Shown piece after piece: positions 26,265 through 35,174 of a DNA stretch of 64,000 nucleotides; position 1 is the first letter of the stretch, and every line of letters begins with the position of its first letter. The notes beneath the pieces were generated by a model, which saw only the letters and a program-made list of their open reading frames with translations, was not told the origin of the DNA and ran no database searches. This stretch comes from Porphyrobacter sp. HT-58-2. GTDB taxonomy: Bacteria > Pseudomonadota > Alphaproteobacteria > Sphingomonadales > Sphingomonadaceae. The translations under genes and the position numbers were made by a program. The DNA lies in NCBI RefSeq assembly GCF_002952215.1, contig NZ_CP022600.1, positions 868,001 through 932,000 on the forward strand. The letters run 5' to 3'.

Positions 26265-28820
26265 ATGACGCGCAAGTTCGCATACGTCGCCTGCAGCCTG
26301 ATGGCCTGCAGCGCGCTTACCACCCCTGCCTTCGCTCAGGACGAGGAAGGCGAGGCGCAAACCGCCCGCAGCACCGACAACGTCATCATCGTGACCGCGA
26401 CCCGCCGCGCGCAGGACGTGCAGGACATTCCGCTCGCGGTGACGGCCATCGCGCCGCAGCAGCTCGAAGCGCAGCGCGTTGTCAACATCCAGCAGATCTC
26501 CGCGCTCGCGCCGTCCTTCACGGCCAGCCAGGCGCAGCTTGCCTCGGGTTCGGTGGTGCTGCGTGTGCGCGGTATCGGGACCACCTCGAACAATATCGGC
26601 TTCGAAAGCGCGGTCGGCATCTTCATCGATGGTGCCTATCAGGCTCGCCCCGGCGTGGCGCTGTCCGAATTCGTCGATGTGGAACGCGTCGAAGTGCTGC
26701 GCGGCCCGCAAGGCACGCTGTTCGGCCGCAACACCTCGGCGGGCGCGCTCAACATCACCAATGCCCGCCCGGATGTGACCGAGTTCAGCGGCTTCGTGAA
26801 TGCTGAATACGGCAATTTCGATGAAAAGAGCCTGCAGGGCGCGATCAACGTGCCGATCGTCGAGGATACGGTCGCGGTTCGCCTGACCGGTGCCTACCGC
26901 CAGCGTGACGGCTTCCTCGATGTGGTCAATGCCGCCGGTACGAAGATCGGCGAGACCAACGACGTCGACCAGTGGCTGGTGCGCGGCCAGATCGGCTGGG
27001 ATACCGCCAGCGGTCTGCGCGGGCGCATCATCGCCGACTATTCCCGCAGCCAGTCGAGCTGTTGCGGCGCGATCGAGCTGTATCAATCGCCGTTGGTGAC
27101 CAATGGCATTTACGCGGCAGTCGGTGCAGGCGCGAATGGCGGCAACGGCCAGCCTGTCGTCGCCACCAACCGCAATGATCAGGGCGCCTTCGAACGTGCG
27201 ATGGACAATCGCACCGTTTCGGCCAACTTCGCGCCGGAAGCCGATATCGACAACTACGGCGTGACCGGCGAGCTTGAATTCCCGGTTTCGGACAGCGCTG
27301 ACCTGATCTTCATCGGTTCGTACCGCAAGTACAAGAGCTTTGAACGCTACGATTCCGATTTCACCGCGCTTGATATCTTCAACGTCCCGGCGCTGAACCT
27401 CGAAATCGACAACTGGACGGCGGAACTGCGGCTCCAGGGCGAAACCTTCGGCGGCAAGCTCAACTACATGATCGGCGGGTTCTATTCCGACGAACAGATT
27501 GATCAGTCGGTGAGCTTCTCGCTGGGGACGGATTTCAACCGGAACTTTGGTGCGCTGCTCGGCGGCGCTCTTGGCCCGGCTCCGCTGACGGTGTTCACCG
27601 GTCTCAATCCGGCCGGCACCAGCAACACCAACCGCTTCCAGCAGGATGCCAAGAGCTACGCGATCTTCACGCATAACTCGCTGGAAATCACCGACGGGCT
27701 CGAACTCACGGTGGGTGCGCGTTATTCGTGGGAAGACAAGTCGGGTGGCTTTACCCAGACTGCGGTGAACAACCAGATCTGCCCGGCAACGCTCAATGCA
27801 CTGGGTGCGATCGGCGGGGCCAACCCCGCTCTGGTGCCGCCGTTCATCGGCATTGGCTGCTTCGGCTTTACTGCGCCGGCCAACCTGCCGCAGGCCGCCG
27901 CTTTGCCGCTGGTCCGCACCTTCCAGTCGGACTTCAACGACGAAGAACTGATCTATACCGTCAAGCTCGGTTATGAATTCAGCCCGTTTGTGACCAGCTA
28001 TGCCAGCTTCACCCATGGCTACAAGGCGGGTGGGATCAACCTCGACACCACGGCAGCCGTGAACGGCGCGGATCCGACCTTCCTTTCGGAAGAAGTCGAT
28101 GCCTGGGAACTGGGCCTCAAGGGTCAGACCCCGAACGGCGCAGTCACCGTCAATATTGCGGCGTTCTACGAGAAGTTCACCAACTTCCAGGTGCTCGAAT
28201 TCACCGGTACGGCCTTCGCCACCTTCAACGTGCCGGTCGCCGAAACCCGCGGCGTGGAAATCGAAAGCCTCATCCGGCCCGCTGACGGCCTGACCCTCAA
28301 TCTTGCCGCGACCTTCCTGAAGGCCGATTATCCGGAGGATTGCGCGGGCAACCAGACCTCGGTGCAGGTGGTGGCGCTGTGCGGCAATGATCTTACCAAC
28401 GCGCCGCAGGTCGTCGCGCTGGCCGGGGCGATGTGGGAGAAACCGATCAACGATTCGATGGAGTTCTTCATCACCGGTCAGGTCCGCATCGAAGGCGATC
28501 AGCGCACCTCGACGCAGGCGGTGATTCTGCCGACGGTTGCAGCTGGCTCGACACAGGCCCAGGTGCAGGCTGCCGTCGCCGGGGCTCCGCCGATCATCGC
28601 TGACATTCAGGACGGCAAGGCCTTCGTGAACCTGCGGACGGGCCTGCGTTTCGGCGATGGGGCCTATGCGATCGAAGGCTGGGTCAACAACCTGACCAAC
28701 GAAGTGGTGCGCGGTGTGACTTTCAACACCACCCTGCGCGGTTCGGGCGCGACCAACTCGCGTTCCGCCTTTACCCTGCCGCCGCGCCAGTACGGCGTGA
28801 CGCTGCGCGCCCGGTTCTAA
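26265..28820 (+). CDS. TonB-dependent outer-membrane receptor
   Basis: 851 residues. Signal peptide ending TTPAFAQ, then a plug domain with VTATRRAQDVQDIPLAVTAI, DGAYQARPGVALSEFVDVERVEVLRGPQGTLFGRNTSAGALNI, and a 22-strand-type barrel ending in RQYGVTLRARF with terminal Phe. This form (IDGAYQ.R.G, GRNTSAGAL) is the large sphingomonad receptor class implicated in uptake of hydrophobic or plant/steroid-like substrates rather than siderophores; the substrate is not readable from sequence. GGAGAG lies before ATG 26265. Divergent from the monooxygenase and upstream of beta-oxidation-type genes, suggesting a catabolic uptake role. Confidence 0.93.
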   Translation: MTRKFAYVACSLMACSALTTPAFAQDEEGEAQTARSTDNVIIVTATRRAQDVQDIPLAVTAIAPQQLEAQRVVNIQQISALAPSFTASQAQLASGSVVLRVRGIGTTSNNIGFESAVGIFIDGAYQARPGVALSEFVDVERVEVLRGPQGTLFGRNTSAGALNITNARPDVTEFSGFVNAEYGNFDEKSLQGAINVPIVEDTVAVRLTGAYRQRDGFLDVVNAAGTKIGETNDVDQWLVRGQIGWDTASGLRGRIIADYSRSQSSCCGAIELYQSPLVTNGIYAAVGAGANGGNGQPVVATNRNDQGAFERAMDNRTVSANFAPEADIDNYGVTGELEFPVSDSADLIFIGSYRKYKSFERYDSDFTALDIFNVPALNLEIDNWTAELRLQGETFGGKLNYMIGGFYSDEQIDQSVSFSLGTDFNRNFGALLGGALGPAPLTVFTGLNPAGTSNTNRFQQDAKSYAIFTHNSLEITDGLELTVGARYSWEDKSGGFTQTAVNNQICPATLNALGAIGGANPALVPPFIGIGCFGFTAPANLPQAAALPLVRTFQSDFNDEELIYTVKLGYEFSPFVTSYASFTHGYKAGGINLDTTAAVNGADPTFLSEEVDAWELGLKGQTPNGAVTVNIAAFYEKFTNFQVLEFTGTAFATFNVPVAETRGVEIESLIRPADGLTLNLAATFLKADYPEDCAGNQTSVQVVALCGNDLTNAPQVVALAGAMWEKPINDSMEFFITGQVRIEGDQRTSTQAVILPTVAAGSTQAQVQAAVAGAPPIIADIQDGKAFVNLRTGLRFGDGAYAIEGWVNNLTNEVVRGVTFNTTLRGSGATNSRSAFTLPPRQYGVTLRARF

Positions 28821-28844
28821 ACCCAAAGGGCTTCGGCCAAGCAG

Positions 28845-28884
28845 AAGGGGCGGCTCGGTTGACCGAGCCGCCCCTTTCTTTTGG
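28845..28884 (+). terminator. Rho-independent terminator of the TonB receptor gene
   Basis: Perfect 15-bp stem (AAGGGGCGGCTCGGT and its complement) with a 2-base loop and TTTCTTTT tail. A second hairpin, GCTTGCGC..GCAGG arms at 28886-28919, follows and would serve the convergent acyl-CoA dehydrogenase gene. Confidence 0.9.
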
Positions 28885-28920
28885 CGCTTGCGCTCCTGCT
28901 TTTGCAGGAGCGCGCAAGCC

Positions 28921-30084
28921 TTACATCGACCTTGCGATCAGCATCTTCATGATCTCGTTCGATCCGCCATAGATGCGCGCGATGCGGGTATCGCGGTACA
29001 TGCGGGCGATGGCGTAGTCGTTGATATAGCCCGCCCCGCCGTGGAACTGGAGGCACTTGTCGACCACTTCCGATTGCAGCTCGGTGACCCAGTATTTCGC
29101 CATGCTGGCGGTCGCCACATCCAGCTTGCCTTCGAGCAGCTTGGCGATGCAGTCGTTGACGAACACGCGGGCTGCCGTGCCGCGCGCCTTGAGGTCGGCC
29201 AACACAAATTGGGTGTTCTGGAAGTCCCAGATCGTCTTGCCGAAGGCCTTGCGGTTCTTGACGTACTCAACCGTCACATCGAGCGCCTTTTCGATCCCCG
29301 CAATGGCGCCCATCGCGATGACCAGACGTTCCTGCGGCAGTTCGCCCATCAACTGGTAGAACCCGCGCCCCTCGACCCCGCCGAGCAGATTGTCGGCCGG
29401 AATGAACACGTTATCGAAGAACAGCTCCGAGGTATCCTGCGCATCCAGCCCGATCTTGTCGAGCTTCTTGCCGCGCTGGAAGCCTTCGGCACCTTCGGTT
29501 TCGAGCAGCAGCAGCGAGATGCCCTTGGCGCCCTCGGCCGGATCGGTCTTGGCAACGACGATGATGAAATCGGCCAGCTGTCCGTTCGAAATCCAGGTCT
29601 TCGAACCGTTCAGCCGGTAGCCGTTGCCGTCCTTCAGCGCGGTGGTCTTGATCGATTGCAGGTCGCTCCCCGCGTCGGGCTCGCTCATCGCAATCGCGCT
29701 GACCAGATCGCCGCTGACGAGGCGGGGGAGATATTTCTGCTTCTGCTCCTCGGTGCCGTGGCGCACCAGATAGGGCAGGATGATGGTGTTGTGCAGGCTC
29801 GCGCCGAAGCCGTCGACCCCGTATTCGCCCTGCTTGGAGATCACCACCATGTCATGACGGAAGTCCCCGCCGTGGCCGCCGTACTCGGTCGGTACGCTGA
29901 CACCGAGCAGGCCGGCAGCGCCTGCCTCGCGCCAGAATTCGCGTTCGACCATCCCGTCCTCGCGCCATTTCTCGACCCGCTTTTGCGGCGCGTGCTGGGC
30001 GTAGAACTTGCCGACTGCATCGGCAAAAATGGCGATCTCTTCTTCTTCCATGAAGGCGGGTTGCGGCACGTCGATGACGGGCAT
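28921..30084 (-). CDS. Acyl-CoA dehydrogenase
   Basis: 387-residue flavoprotein of the ACAD family. AIAMSEPDAGSDLQSIKTTA and NGSKTWISNGQLADFIIVVAKTD (FAD/substrate motifs), GRGFYQLMGELPQERLVIAMGAIAGIE, and the C-terminal LQFHGGAGYINDYAIARMYRDTRIARIYGGSNEIMKM with the catalytic-base region are clear. Introduces the alpha-beta double bond in an acyl-CoA. ATG 30084 has AGGAGAGAGAC upstream. Follows the crotonase gene in the same direction, separated by 122 bp containing a parS-like site. Confidence 0.93.
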   Translation of the reverse strand: MPVIDVPQPAFMEEEEIAIFADAVGKFYAQHAPQKRVEKWREDGMVEREFWREAGAAGLLGVSVPTEYGGHGGDFRHDMVVISKQGEYGVDGFGASLHNTIILPYLVRHGTEEQKQKYLPRLVSGDLVSAIAMSEPDAGSDLQSIKTTALKDGNGYRLNGSKTWISNGQLADFIIVVAKTDPAEGAKGISLLLLETEGAEGFQRGKKLDKIGLDAQDTSELFFDNVFIPADNLLGGVEGRGFYQLMGELPQERLVIAMGAIAGIEKALDVTVEYVKNRKAFGKTIWDFQNTQFVLADLKARGTAARVFVNDCIAKLLEGKLDVATASMAKYWVTELQSEVVDKCLQFHGGAGYINDYAIARMYRDTRIARIYGGSNEIMKMLIARSM

Positions 30085-30097
30085 GTCTCTCTCCTGA

Positions 30098-30113
30098 TGT
30101 TCCACGTGAAACC
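30098..30113. promoter_or_regulatory. parS-like ParB-binding site 2
   Basis: TGTTCCACGTGAAACC, 15 of 16 to TGTTNCACGTGAAACA, same last-base difference as the site at 1497-1512. It overlaps the region just before the acyl-CoA dehydrogenase ribosome site and is likewise followed by a G-rich tract. Confidence 0.7.
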
Positions 30114-30206
30114 CCGGCGCTGGCAGGGGGCTGGAGGGGGGCTAAACAGGGTCAGCGGTGGGTCTATCCCCGTGCAAACCCGTTCAAGCCCCCCGCAAAG
30201 GCAGGC

Positions 30207-30974
30207 TTACTTTCCGGTCCAGTTCGGCTTGCGCTTCTCGGCGAAGGCCGCCGCACCCTCTCGCGCGTCGGCCGAAACGAACACCGGCGCGATCAGCTTG
30301 GCCTGATTGGCGTAGCGTTCGTCCATCGCCCAGCCGCGCGATTCCTTGACGATCTGCTTGGACACCCGCACCGCCAGCGGGCCATTCGCCGCGATCTTCG
30401 CCGCCAGCGTCTTGGCGGCATCGAGCGCACTGCCTTCGGTCACTTCGTTGATGAGGCCAAGCTGGAAGGCGCGGCTCGCGTCGATGAAATCGCCGGTCAG
30501 GGCAAGCTCCAGCGCCACGCGCTGCGGGATCTGGTCGGGCAGCATCATCACGCCGCCCGCCGCCGCCACAAGACCGCGCTTCACTTCGGGAATGCCGAAC
30601 TTGGCGCCTGCATTGGCGACCACCAGATCACACGCGATCATCAGTTCGAGCCCGCCTGCCAGCGCATAGCCTTCGACCGCGGCGATCAACGGCTTCTTGG
30701 GCGGAGCCTGCACCACGCCCCCAAAGCCCCGGCCTTCGACCGTCGGGCTTTCGCCGCGCAGGAAGCCCTTCAAATCCATCCCCGAACAGAAGGTGCCGCC
30801 CGCGCCCGTCAGAATGCCGACGCGCAGATCGTCCTCGGCGTCGAGCCGATCCATCGCCGCGGCAATCCCCTCAGCCGCGGCCTTGGTCATGGCGTTCTTG
30901 GCGTCAGGGCGGTTGATGGTGACAATGAGGACACCGTCCTCGACTTCAGTCAGCACCTCTGGGGTATCGCTCAC
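30207..30974 (-). CDS. Enoyl-CoA hydratase/isomerase (crotonase family)
   Basis: 255 residues: VLIVTINRPDAKNAMTKA, FCSGMDLKGFLRGE (oxyanion-hole CoA-binding motif), AAVEGYALAGGLELMIACDLVVA and FGIPEVKRGLVAAAGG with the catalytic Glu region, ending EGAAAFAEKRKPNWTGK. Hydrates enoyl-CoA; specific substrate unknown. GTG at 30974 (VSDTPEV) is preferred to an upstream ATG because it carries AGGAGAGAGAG at 7-8 nt, the same type of ribosome site as the acyl-CoA dehydrogenase. A perfect 20-bp palindrome lies 25 bp upstream. Confidence 0.9.
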   Translation of the reverse strand: MSDTPEVLTEVEDGVLIVTINRPDAKNAMTKAAAEGIAAAMDRLDAEDDLRVGILTGAGGTFCSGMDLKGFLRGESPTVEGRGFGGVVQAPPKKPLIAAVEGYALAGGLELMIACDLVVANAGAKFGIPEVKRGLVAAAGGVMMLPDQIPQRVALELALTGDFIDASRAFQLGLINEVTEGSALDAAKTLAAKIAANGPLAVRVSKQIVKESRGWAMDERYANQAKLIAPVFVSADAREGAAAFAEKRKPNWTGK

Positions 30975-30999
30975 AGCTCTCTCTCCTATCGAATTTGGC

Positions 31000-31019
31000 A
31001 TTGCGTTTTGAAACGCAAT
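31000..31019. promoter_or_regulatory. Palindromic operator between crotonase and thiolase genes
   Basis: ATTGCGTTTTGAAACGCAAT: two perfect 9-bp arms with a TG centre, between divergent crotonase (start 30974) and thiolase (start 31091). The form is that of a TetR/GntR-class operator that would control both directions; no regulator gene is adjacent. Confidence 0.6.
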
Positions 31020-31090
31020 TCTTGTGCGGGTGGTGCAGTGGGTTTACGAACCCGTCAACCGCATTTTCGCTACATCGTGAGAGGAACATC

Positions 31091-32359
31091 ATGGCTGAGG
31101 CTTACATCATCGACGCAGTCCGCACCCCGCGCGGGATCGGCAAACAGGGCAAGGGCGCGCTGGCCGCGTGCCACCCGCAGCATCTGGCCGCGACCGTGCT
31201 GAAGGCGATCAAGGACCGCAACAATCTCGATACCGCCACGGTCGATGACGTGATCTGGTCGGTCTCCACGCAGGACGGGATGCAGGCAGGCGACATGGGG
31301 CGCATGGCGGCGCTCGATGCGGGCTATGACATCACCTCGTCCGGCACCACGCTCGACCGCTTCTGCGGCGGCGGCATCACCAGCGTCGCGCTCGCCGCTG
31401 CGCAGGTGATGAGCGGGATGGAGGATTGCGTCGTCGCGGGCGGCACCGAGATGATGAGCCTCACAGCCGCCATGGGCCAGGAAAAGATGCGCGCCGGGAT
31501 CAAGCCGCCGATGATGGGCAGCTACAATGCGCGCCTGCAGAAGGTGCACCCGCAGTCGCATCAGGGCATCTGCGGCGATGCGATTGCGTCGAAGGAAGGC
31601 TTCACCCGCGAGGAGCTGGACGAAGTCGGCTACCGCTCGCAGCAGCGCGCCGCCGAGGCGATTGCCGAGGGCCGCTTTGCCAAGTCTGTGGTGCCGGTGG
31701 TGGATGACGAGGGCAATGTGATCCTCGACCGCGAAGAGTATCCCCGTCCCCAGACCACCCGCGAAGACCTCGCCAAGCTGGAGCCGGCCTTCCCCAAGAT
31801 CGCCGACGTGCCGCTGGACGAGCAGGGGACCACGTTCCGCAAGCTGATCAACCAGAAGTATCCCGATCTGGAGATCAAGCACTTCCACCATGCGGGCAAT
31901 TCCTCGGGCGTCGTGGACGGTGCGGCGGCAGTGCTGATCACCTCGAAGGATTATGCGCAGAAGCACGGGCTGAAGCCGCGCGCGCGCATCGTTGCCACCG
32001 CCAACATGGGCGATGATCCGACGCTGATGCTCAACGCGCCGGTCCCGGCCGCCAAGAAGGTGCTGGCCAAGGCGGGCCTGACCAAGGACGATATCGACCT
32101 TTATGAAATCAACGAGGCCTTCGCGGTCGTCGCCGCCAAGTTCGTGCGCGATCTCGAACTCGATTGGGACAAGGTCAACGTCAATGGCGGCTCGATTGCG
32201 CTGGGCCACCCGATCGGCGCGACCGGTTCGATCCTGATCGGCACGATCGTTGACGAGCTGGAACGGCGCGGCGGGCGCTATGGCCTCGTCACCATGTGCG
32301 CGGCGGGCGGCATGGCCCCGGCAATCATCGTCGAGCGGGTCGACAACTTTGTCGACTGA
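31091..32359 (+). CDS. Acetyl-CoA C-acyltransferase (thiolase)
   Basis: 422 residues. Catalytic Cys in [32 protein letters not shown], then the C-terminal [40 protein letters not shown] and [17 protein letters not shown] with the second catalytic Cys and the GHP His. Final step of beta-oxidation or condensation. Start at 31091 ([15 protein letters not shown]) is the family start. The next thiolase-like gene begins in the last codons. Confidence 0.95.
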   Translation: MAEAYIIDAVRTPRGIGKQGKGALAACHPQHLAATVLKAIKDRNNLDTATVDDVIWSVSTQDGMQAGDMGRMAALDAGYDITSSGTTLDRFCGGGITSVALAAAQVMSGMEDCVVAGGTEMMSLTAAMGQEKMRAGIKPPMMGSYNARLQKVHPQSHQGICGDAIASKEGFTREELDEVGYRSQQRAAEAIAEGRFAKSVVPVVDDEGNVILDREEYPRPQTTREDLAKLEPAFPKIADVPLDEQGTTFRKLINQKYPDLEIKHFHHAGNSSGVVDGAAAVLITSKDYAQKHGLKPRARIVATANMGDDPTLMLNAPVPAAKKVLAKAGLTKDDIDLYEINEAFAVVAAKFVRDLELDWDKVNVNGGSIALGHPIGATGSILIGTIVDELERRGGRYGLVTMCAAGGMAPAIIVERVDNFVD

Positions 32360-33884
32360 GGTCGCTGACAACACCCCGGTCGTGATCGGGGTGGGCCAGT
32401 ATTCGGAGAGGGTGGGCGAGCCCGGCTACGAAGCCCTCTCCTATGTGGATCTGGCGGGCCGCGCGCTGGCCGGAGCTATCGCGGACAGCGGGGCGAGCGG
32501 TGATGTGGCGGGTGCCATCGACACCCTCGCCGCGATCCGCGCTTTCGAAATGTCGCGGCCCGACAGGAAGCCGCCCTTCGGCGCGGCCAACAACGTGCCG
32601 CGCGCGATTGCCAAGCGCGTCGGCGCGAACCCGGCGCGGGCGATCCTGACGACAACGGGCGGGCAGACCAACCAGCAGTTGGTGGGCGAATTTGCGCAGG
32701 CGATCGCTGCGGGTGAGAGCCAGTGCGCGGTGATCGTCGGCTCCGAGGCGATCTCGACCGTGCTGGCGCTGTCGGCCAAGGGCGAGATCCCTGATTGGTC
32801 GGAGGATGTGCCGGGCGATTTCGAGGATCAGGGCTTCGGCGTCGAGGAACTGATGGAGCCCGCGCTGTTCATGCACGGCGCGAGCGGGGCGATCCCGCTC
32901 TATGCGCTGGCTGAGAACGCGCGGCGGCATCGGCTGGGCATGGGGCTGGAGGAATATCGCCTCGCAATCGGCAAGCTGTTCGCGCCTTTCACCAAGGTGG
33001 CGGCAGCGAACCCGCATTCGGCGGCTCCGGTGGAGCGCAGCGCCGAGGAACTCGCCACCGTCACTGACCGCAACCGGATTGTGGCCGAGCCCTATCCGCG
33101 CATGACCGTCGCCCGCGATCAGGTGAATCAGGCGGCGGCAGTGATCGTGGCTTCGGCGGGGCTGGCGCGCGCTTTGGGTGTTCCTGAAGACAGGTGGGTG
33201 CACATCCACGCCGTCACCGCCGCGACTGAGCTGAAGCTGTCGCAGCGGCCCGATCTGGCGGGCAACCCCGCCTCGCTCGCCAGTGTCGATGCGGCGCTGG
33301 CGCGGGCGGGGAAGGGGATCGGCGACATCCGCTACATCGACTTCTATTCGTGCTTCGCGATTCCGGTGTTCAACCAGTGCGACCACTTCGGCCTCGCCAT
33401 CGACGACCCGAGGGGGCTGACGCTGACCGGCGGCTTGCCGTTCTTCGGCGGGGCGGGGAACAATTACTCGGCCCACGCCATCGCCGAGGCGGTGCAGCGG
33501 GTGCGGGAGGATCGTGGCAGCTTCGCCCTCGTGGGCGCGAATGGCGGGTGGATGAGCAAATACGCGACCGGCATCTATTCGACCGAACCGGCGGACTGGT
33601 CCGCGAACGACCGCTTCACCGTGCTCCCCAAGGCGACCGACAAGGTGCCTGTGGCGAAAGATCCGGTCGAAGCCGCTACGGTCGAGACCTACACCATCAA
33701 CCGCGGCCCCAAGGGTGCCGAGGCGATCTTCATCGGCCGGTCGGATGCGGGCGAGCGGGTGGTGGGCAATGCCGACCTTTCGGACGCGGCGACTGCTGAG
33801 GCCTTCGAAAGCGGCGAGCCTTTCGGCAATCGCCTGACTCTGACGCAGGACGAGCGCGGGCGGACGGTGGGGCGGCTGGCCTAG
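32349..33884 (+). CDS. Thiolase-like acetyltransferase with extra C-terminal domain
   Basis: 511 residues, a non-canonical thiolase-fold protein: VIGVGQYSER, GVGANPARAI-like TTTGGQTNQQLVGEFAQAIAAGESQCAVIVGSEAIST, IDFYSCFAIPVFNQ, LTLTGGLPFFGGAGNNYSAHAIAE, GANGGWMSKYATGIYS. After about 420 residues an extra beta domain follows (ETYTINRGPKGAEAIFIGRSDAGERVVG), as in the SCP2-like 'acetyl-CoA acetyltransferase' class. The canonical nucleophile position reads TTTGGQ without a Cys, so ordinary thiolysis is doubtful. Start assigned to TTG 32349, overlapping the previous gene by 11 bp; no better codon lies upstream outside that gene. Confidence 0.82.
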   Translation: MSTEVADNTPVVIGVGQYSERVGEPGYEALSYVDLAGRALAGAIADSGASGDVAGAIDTLAAIRAFEMSRPDRKPPFGAANNVPRAIAKRVGANPARAILTTTGGQTNQQLVGEFAQAIAAGESQCAVIVGSEAISTVLALSAKGEIPDWSEDVPGDFEDQGFGVEELMEPALFMHGASGAIPLYALAENARRHRLGMGLEEYRLAIGKLFAPFTKVAAANPHSAAPVERSAEELATVTDRNRIVAEPYPRMTVARDQVNQAAAVIVASAGLARALGVPEDRWVHIHAVTAATELKLSQRPDLAGNPASLASVDAALARAGKGIGDIRYIDFYSCFAIPVFNQCDHFGLAIDDPRGLTLTGGLPFFGGAGNNYSAHAIAEAVQRVREDRGSFALVGANGGWMSKYATGIYSTEPADWSANDRFTVLPKATDKVPVAKDPVEAATVETYTINRGPKGAEAIFIGRSDAGERVVGNADLSDAATAEAFESGEPFGNRLTLTQDERGRTVGRLA

Positions 33885-34519
33885 CGCCGCTCGCCGCCCA
33901 GAAAATCGAGCGCGTCGAAGCCCTCGGGCGCGGCGACCTCGACAATCGGATCATCGCGGTCATCGAACTCGGTGCGGAGCGCGCGGCTCATGATCGCGTG
34001 CATGTGGTAGAGGCAGGTGATGTAGGTGAGTTCGAGCACTTCCTCGTCCGAGAACTGCGCCTTCACCTCGGCGAACAGCGGATCCGGCACCCGCCCGCCG
34101 TGGCATACCAGCCGGTCGGCATAGGCAAGGACAAGGCGCTCCTTCGCGTCGAACACGTCCGAGGTCTGCCACACGGGCAGGGCGGCGATCTTGTCCTCGC
34201 TCACCCCCAGCCCGCGCAGGCTCTTGCAGTGCTGCGAGAACACGAATTGCGAACCCGTCGCCCACCCTGCCCAGGTCTGGCCCAGCTCGCGCAGCACCGG
34301 ATCGAGCTTCCTGTCGGGCGAGCGGTAATAGGCGAACCCCTGCGCGGCGTGCTTCAGCGTGTCGGGCGAATTGGCGAACACCGTCCACCAGTCGCCCCGC
34401 GTGCCGGTGGCGGTGCCGGGTTCGGCCACCGGATCGCGGCTGCCGAACAATTGCGCATAGAGCGGCTGGGCGACCTTCGCATCCGCCTCTGCCAGCGGAA
34501 CTTCCCTCAGACGCGGCAT
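33881..34519 (-). CDS. Carboxymuconolactone decarboxylase-family protein
   Basis: 212 residues with an AhpD/CMD-like helical core: TLKHAAQGFAYYRSPDRKLDPVLRELGQTWAGWATGSQFVFSQHCKSLRGLGVSEDKIAALP. The CxxC pair of AhpD is absent (SQHCKS has one Cys), so peroxidase activity is unlikely; SQHCKS is typical of sphingomonad CMD-fold proteins of unknown reaction. Translationally coupled to the upstream VOC gene (shared base at 34519). Its stop overlaps the convergent thiolase-like gene by 4 bp. Confidence 0.75.
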   Translation of the reverse strand: MPRLREVPLAEADAKVAQPLYAQLFGSRDPVAEPGTATGTRGDWWTVFANSPDTLKHAAQGFAYYRSPDRKLDPVLRELGQTWAGWATGSQFVFSQHCKSLRGLGVSEDKIAALPVWQTSDVFDAKERLVLAYADRLVCHGGRVPDPLFAEVKAQFSDEEVLELTYITCLYHMHAIMSRALRTEFDDRDDPIVEVAAPEGFDALDFLGGERR

Positions 34520-35046
34520 CAGGCGTCCTCCGCCATCGTCGCAGGCGCGTGGCGCACATCCTCCGGCCCGAAAGCGCGGGTGGTCGCCGCGAATTCCAGC
34601 ATGATCCCGTTCGGGTCGGTGAAATAGACCGAGCGCACGAACACCCCTTCGTGCATCTCCTTTGCATAGCCCGCGGGGCTGTCATCATGGTTGAACACCA
34701 TGTGGGTGTGCGGCACGCCGGCCTCCTGAAGCCGCTCCAAAGCCGCCTCCAGCTCGGCCTCCTCCATGTCGAAGGCGAGGTGGTTCATCGAGCCGACGGC
34801 CGTCTTGGCGTCGAAGGGAAACTTCTTCACCGAGGCGATCCCCGGCGCGGCGGGCGGAGCGTCCTTCCACCAGAAGAACGCCACCGCATTGCCCCCGCCG
34901 CAATCGAAGAAGAAATGCTGTCCGCCGTCTGGCAGTTCCACCGTCTTGAACAGCGGCATGTGCAGCACCTCGGTATAGAACCGCACCGTCTCGGCCATGT
35001 CGCGGCACACCAGCGCGATGTGGTTGATGCCTTTCGTCCTGATCAT
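34519..35046 (-). CDS. VOC-family dioxygenase/isomerase-like protein (glyoxalase fold)
   Basis: 175 residues, two beta-alpha-beta-beta-beta modules: [45 protein letters not shown] and [36 protein letters not shown], then [21 protein letters not shown]. The His/Glu metal ligands of the VOC superfamily are present (NHIAL, NHLAF, MLEF). Specific reaction unknown. Paired with the CMD gene and divergent from hppD, so likely in aromatic-ring or alpha-keto-acid metabolism. Confidence 0.8.
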   Translation of the reverse strand: MIRTKGINHIALVCRDMAETVRFYTEVLHMPLFKTVELPDGGQHFFFDCGGGNAVAFFWWKDAPPAAPGIASVKKFPFDAKTAVGSMNHLAFDMEEAELEAALERLQEAGVPHTHMVFNHDDSPAGYAKEMHEGVFVRSVYFTDPNGIMLEFAATTRAFGPEDVRHAPATMAEDA

Positions 35047-35131
35047 CAGCCTCTCTCCTCTGGCGCGTGAGACTGCCTGCTTCCCGCGCGGCTTGCAATT
35101 GCTTGCGCGAATCGCGGGTTTCGGGTATTTG

Positions 35132-35145
35132 GTTTCAATTGAAAC
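35132..35145. promoter_or_regulatory. Palindromic operator between VOC/CMD and hppD
   Basis: GTTTCAATTGAAAC, a perfect 14-bp palindrome, 30 bp upstream of the hppD start and 86 bp upstream of the divergent VOC gene. Candidate site for a MarR/TetR-type regulator of aromatic amino acid catabolism; identity inferred only from position. Confidence 0.55.
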
Positions 35146-35174
35146 TATCTATCCGTGACAGAGGACTCCCGCCC

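Noticed and set aside
26214..28826. 870-codon open frame opposite the TonB receptor
   Set aside because: High-GC antisense frame; the plus strand has signal peptide, plug and barrel motifs.
28888..30306. 472-codon open frame on the plus strand over the acyl-CoA dehydrogenase
   Set aside because: Antisense of an unmistakable ACAD gene; runs through the parS-like site.
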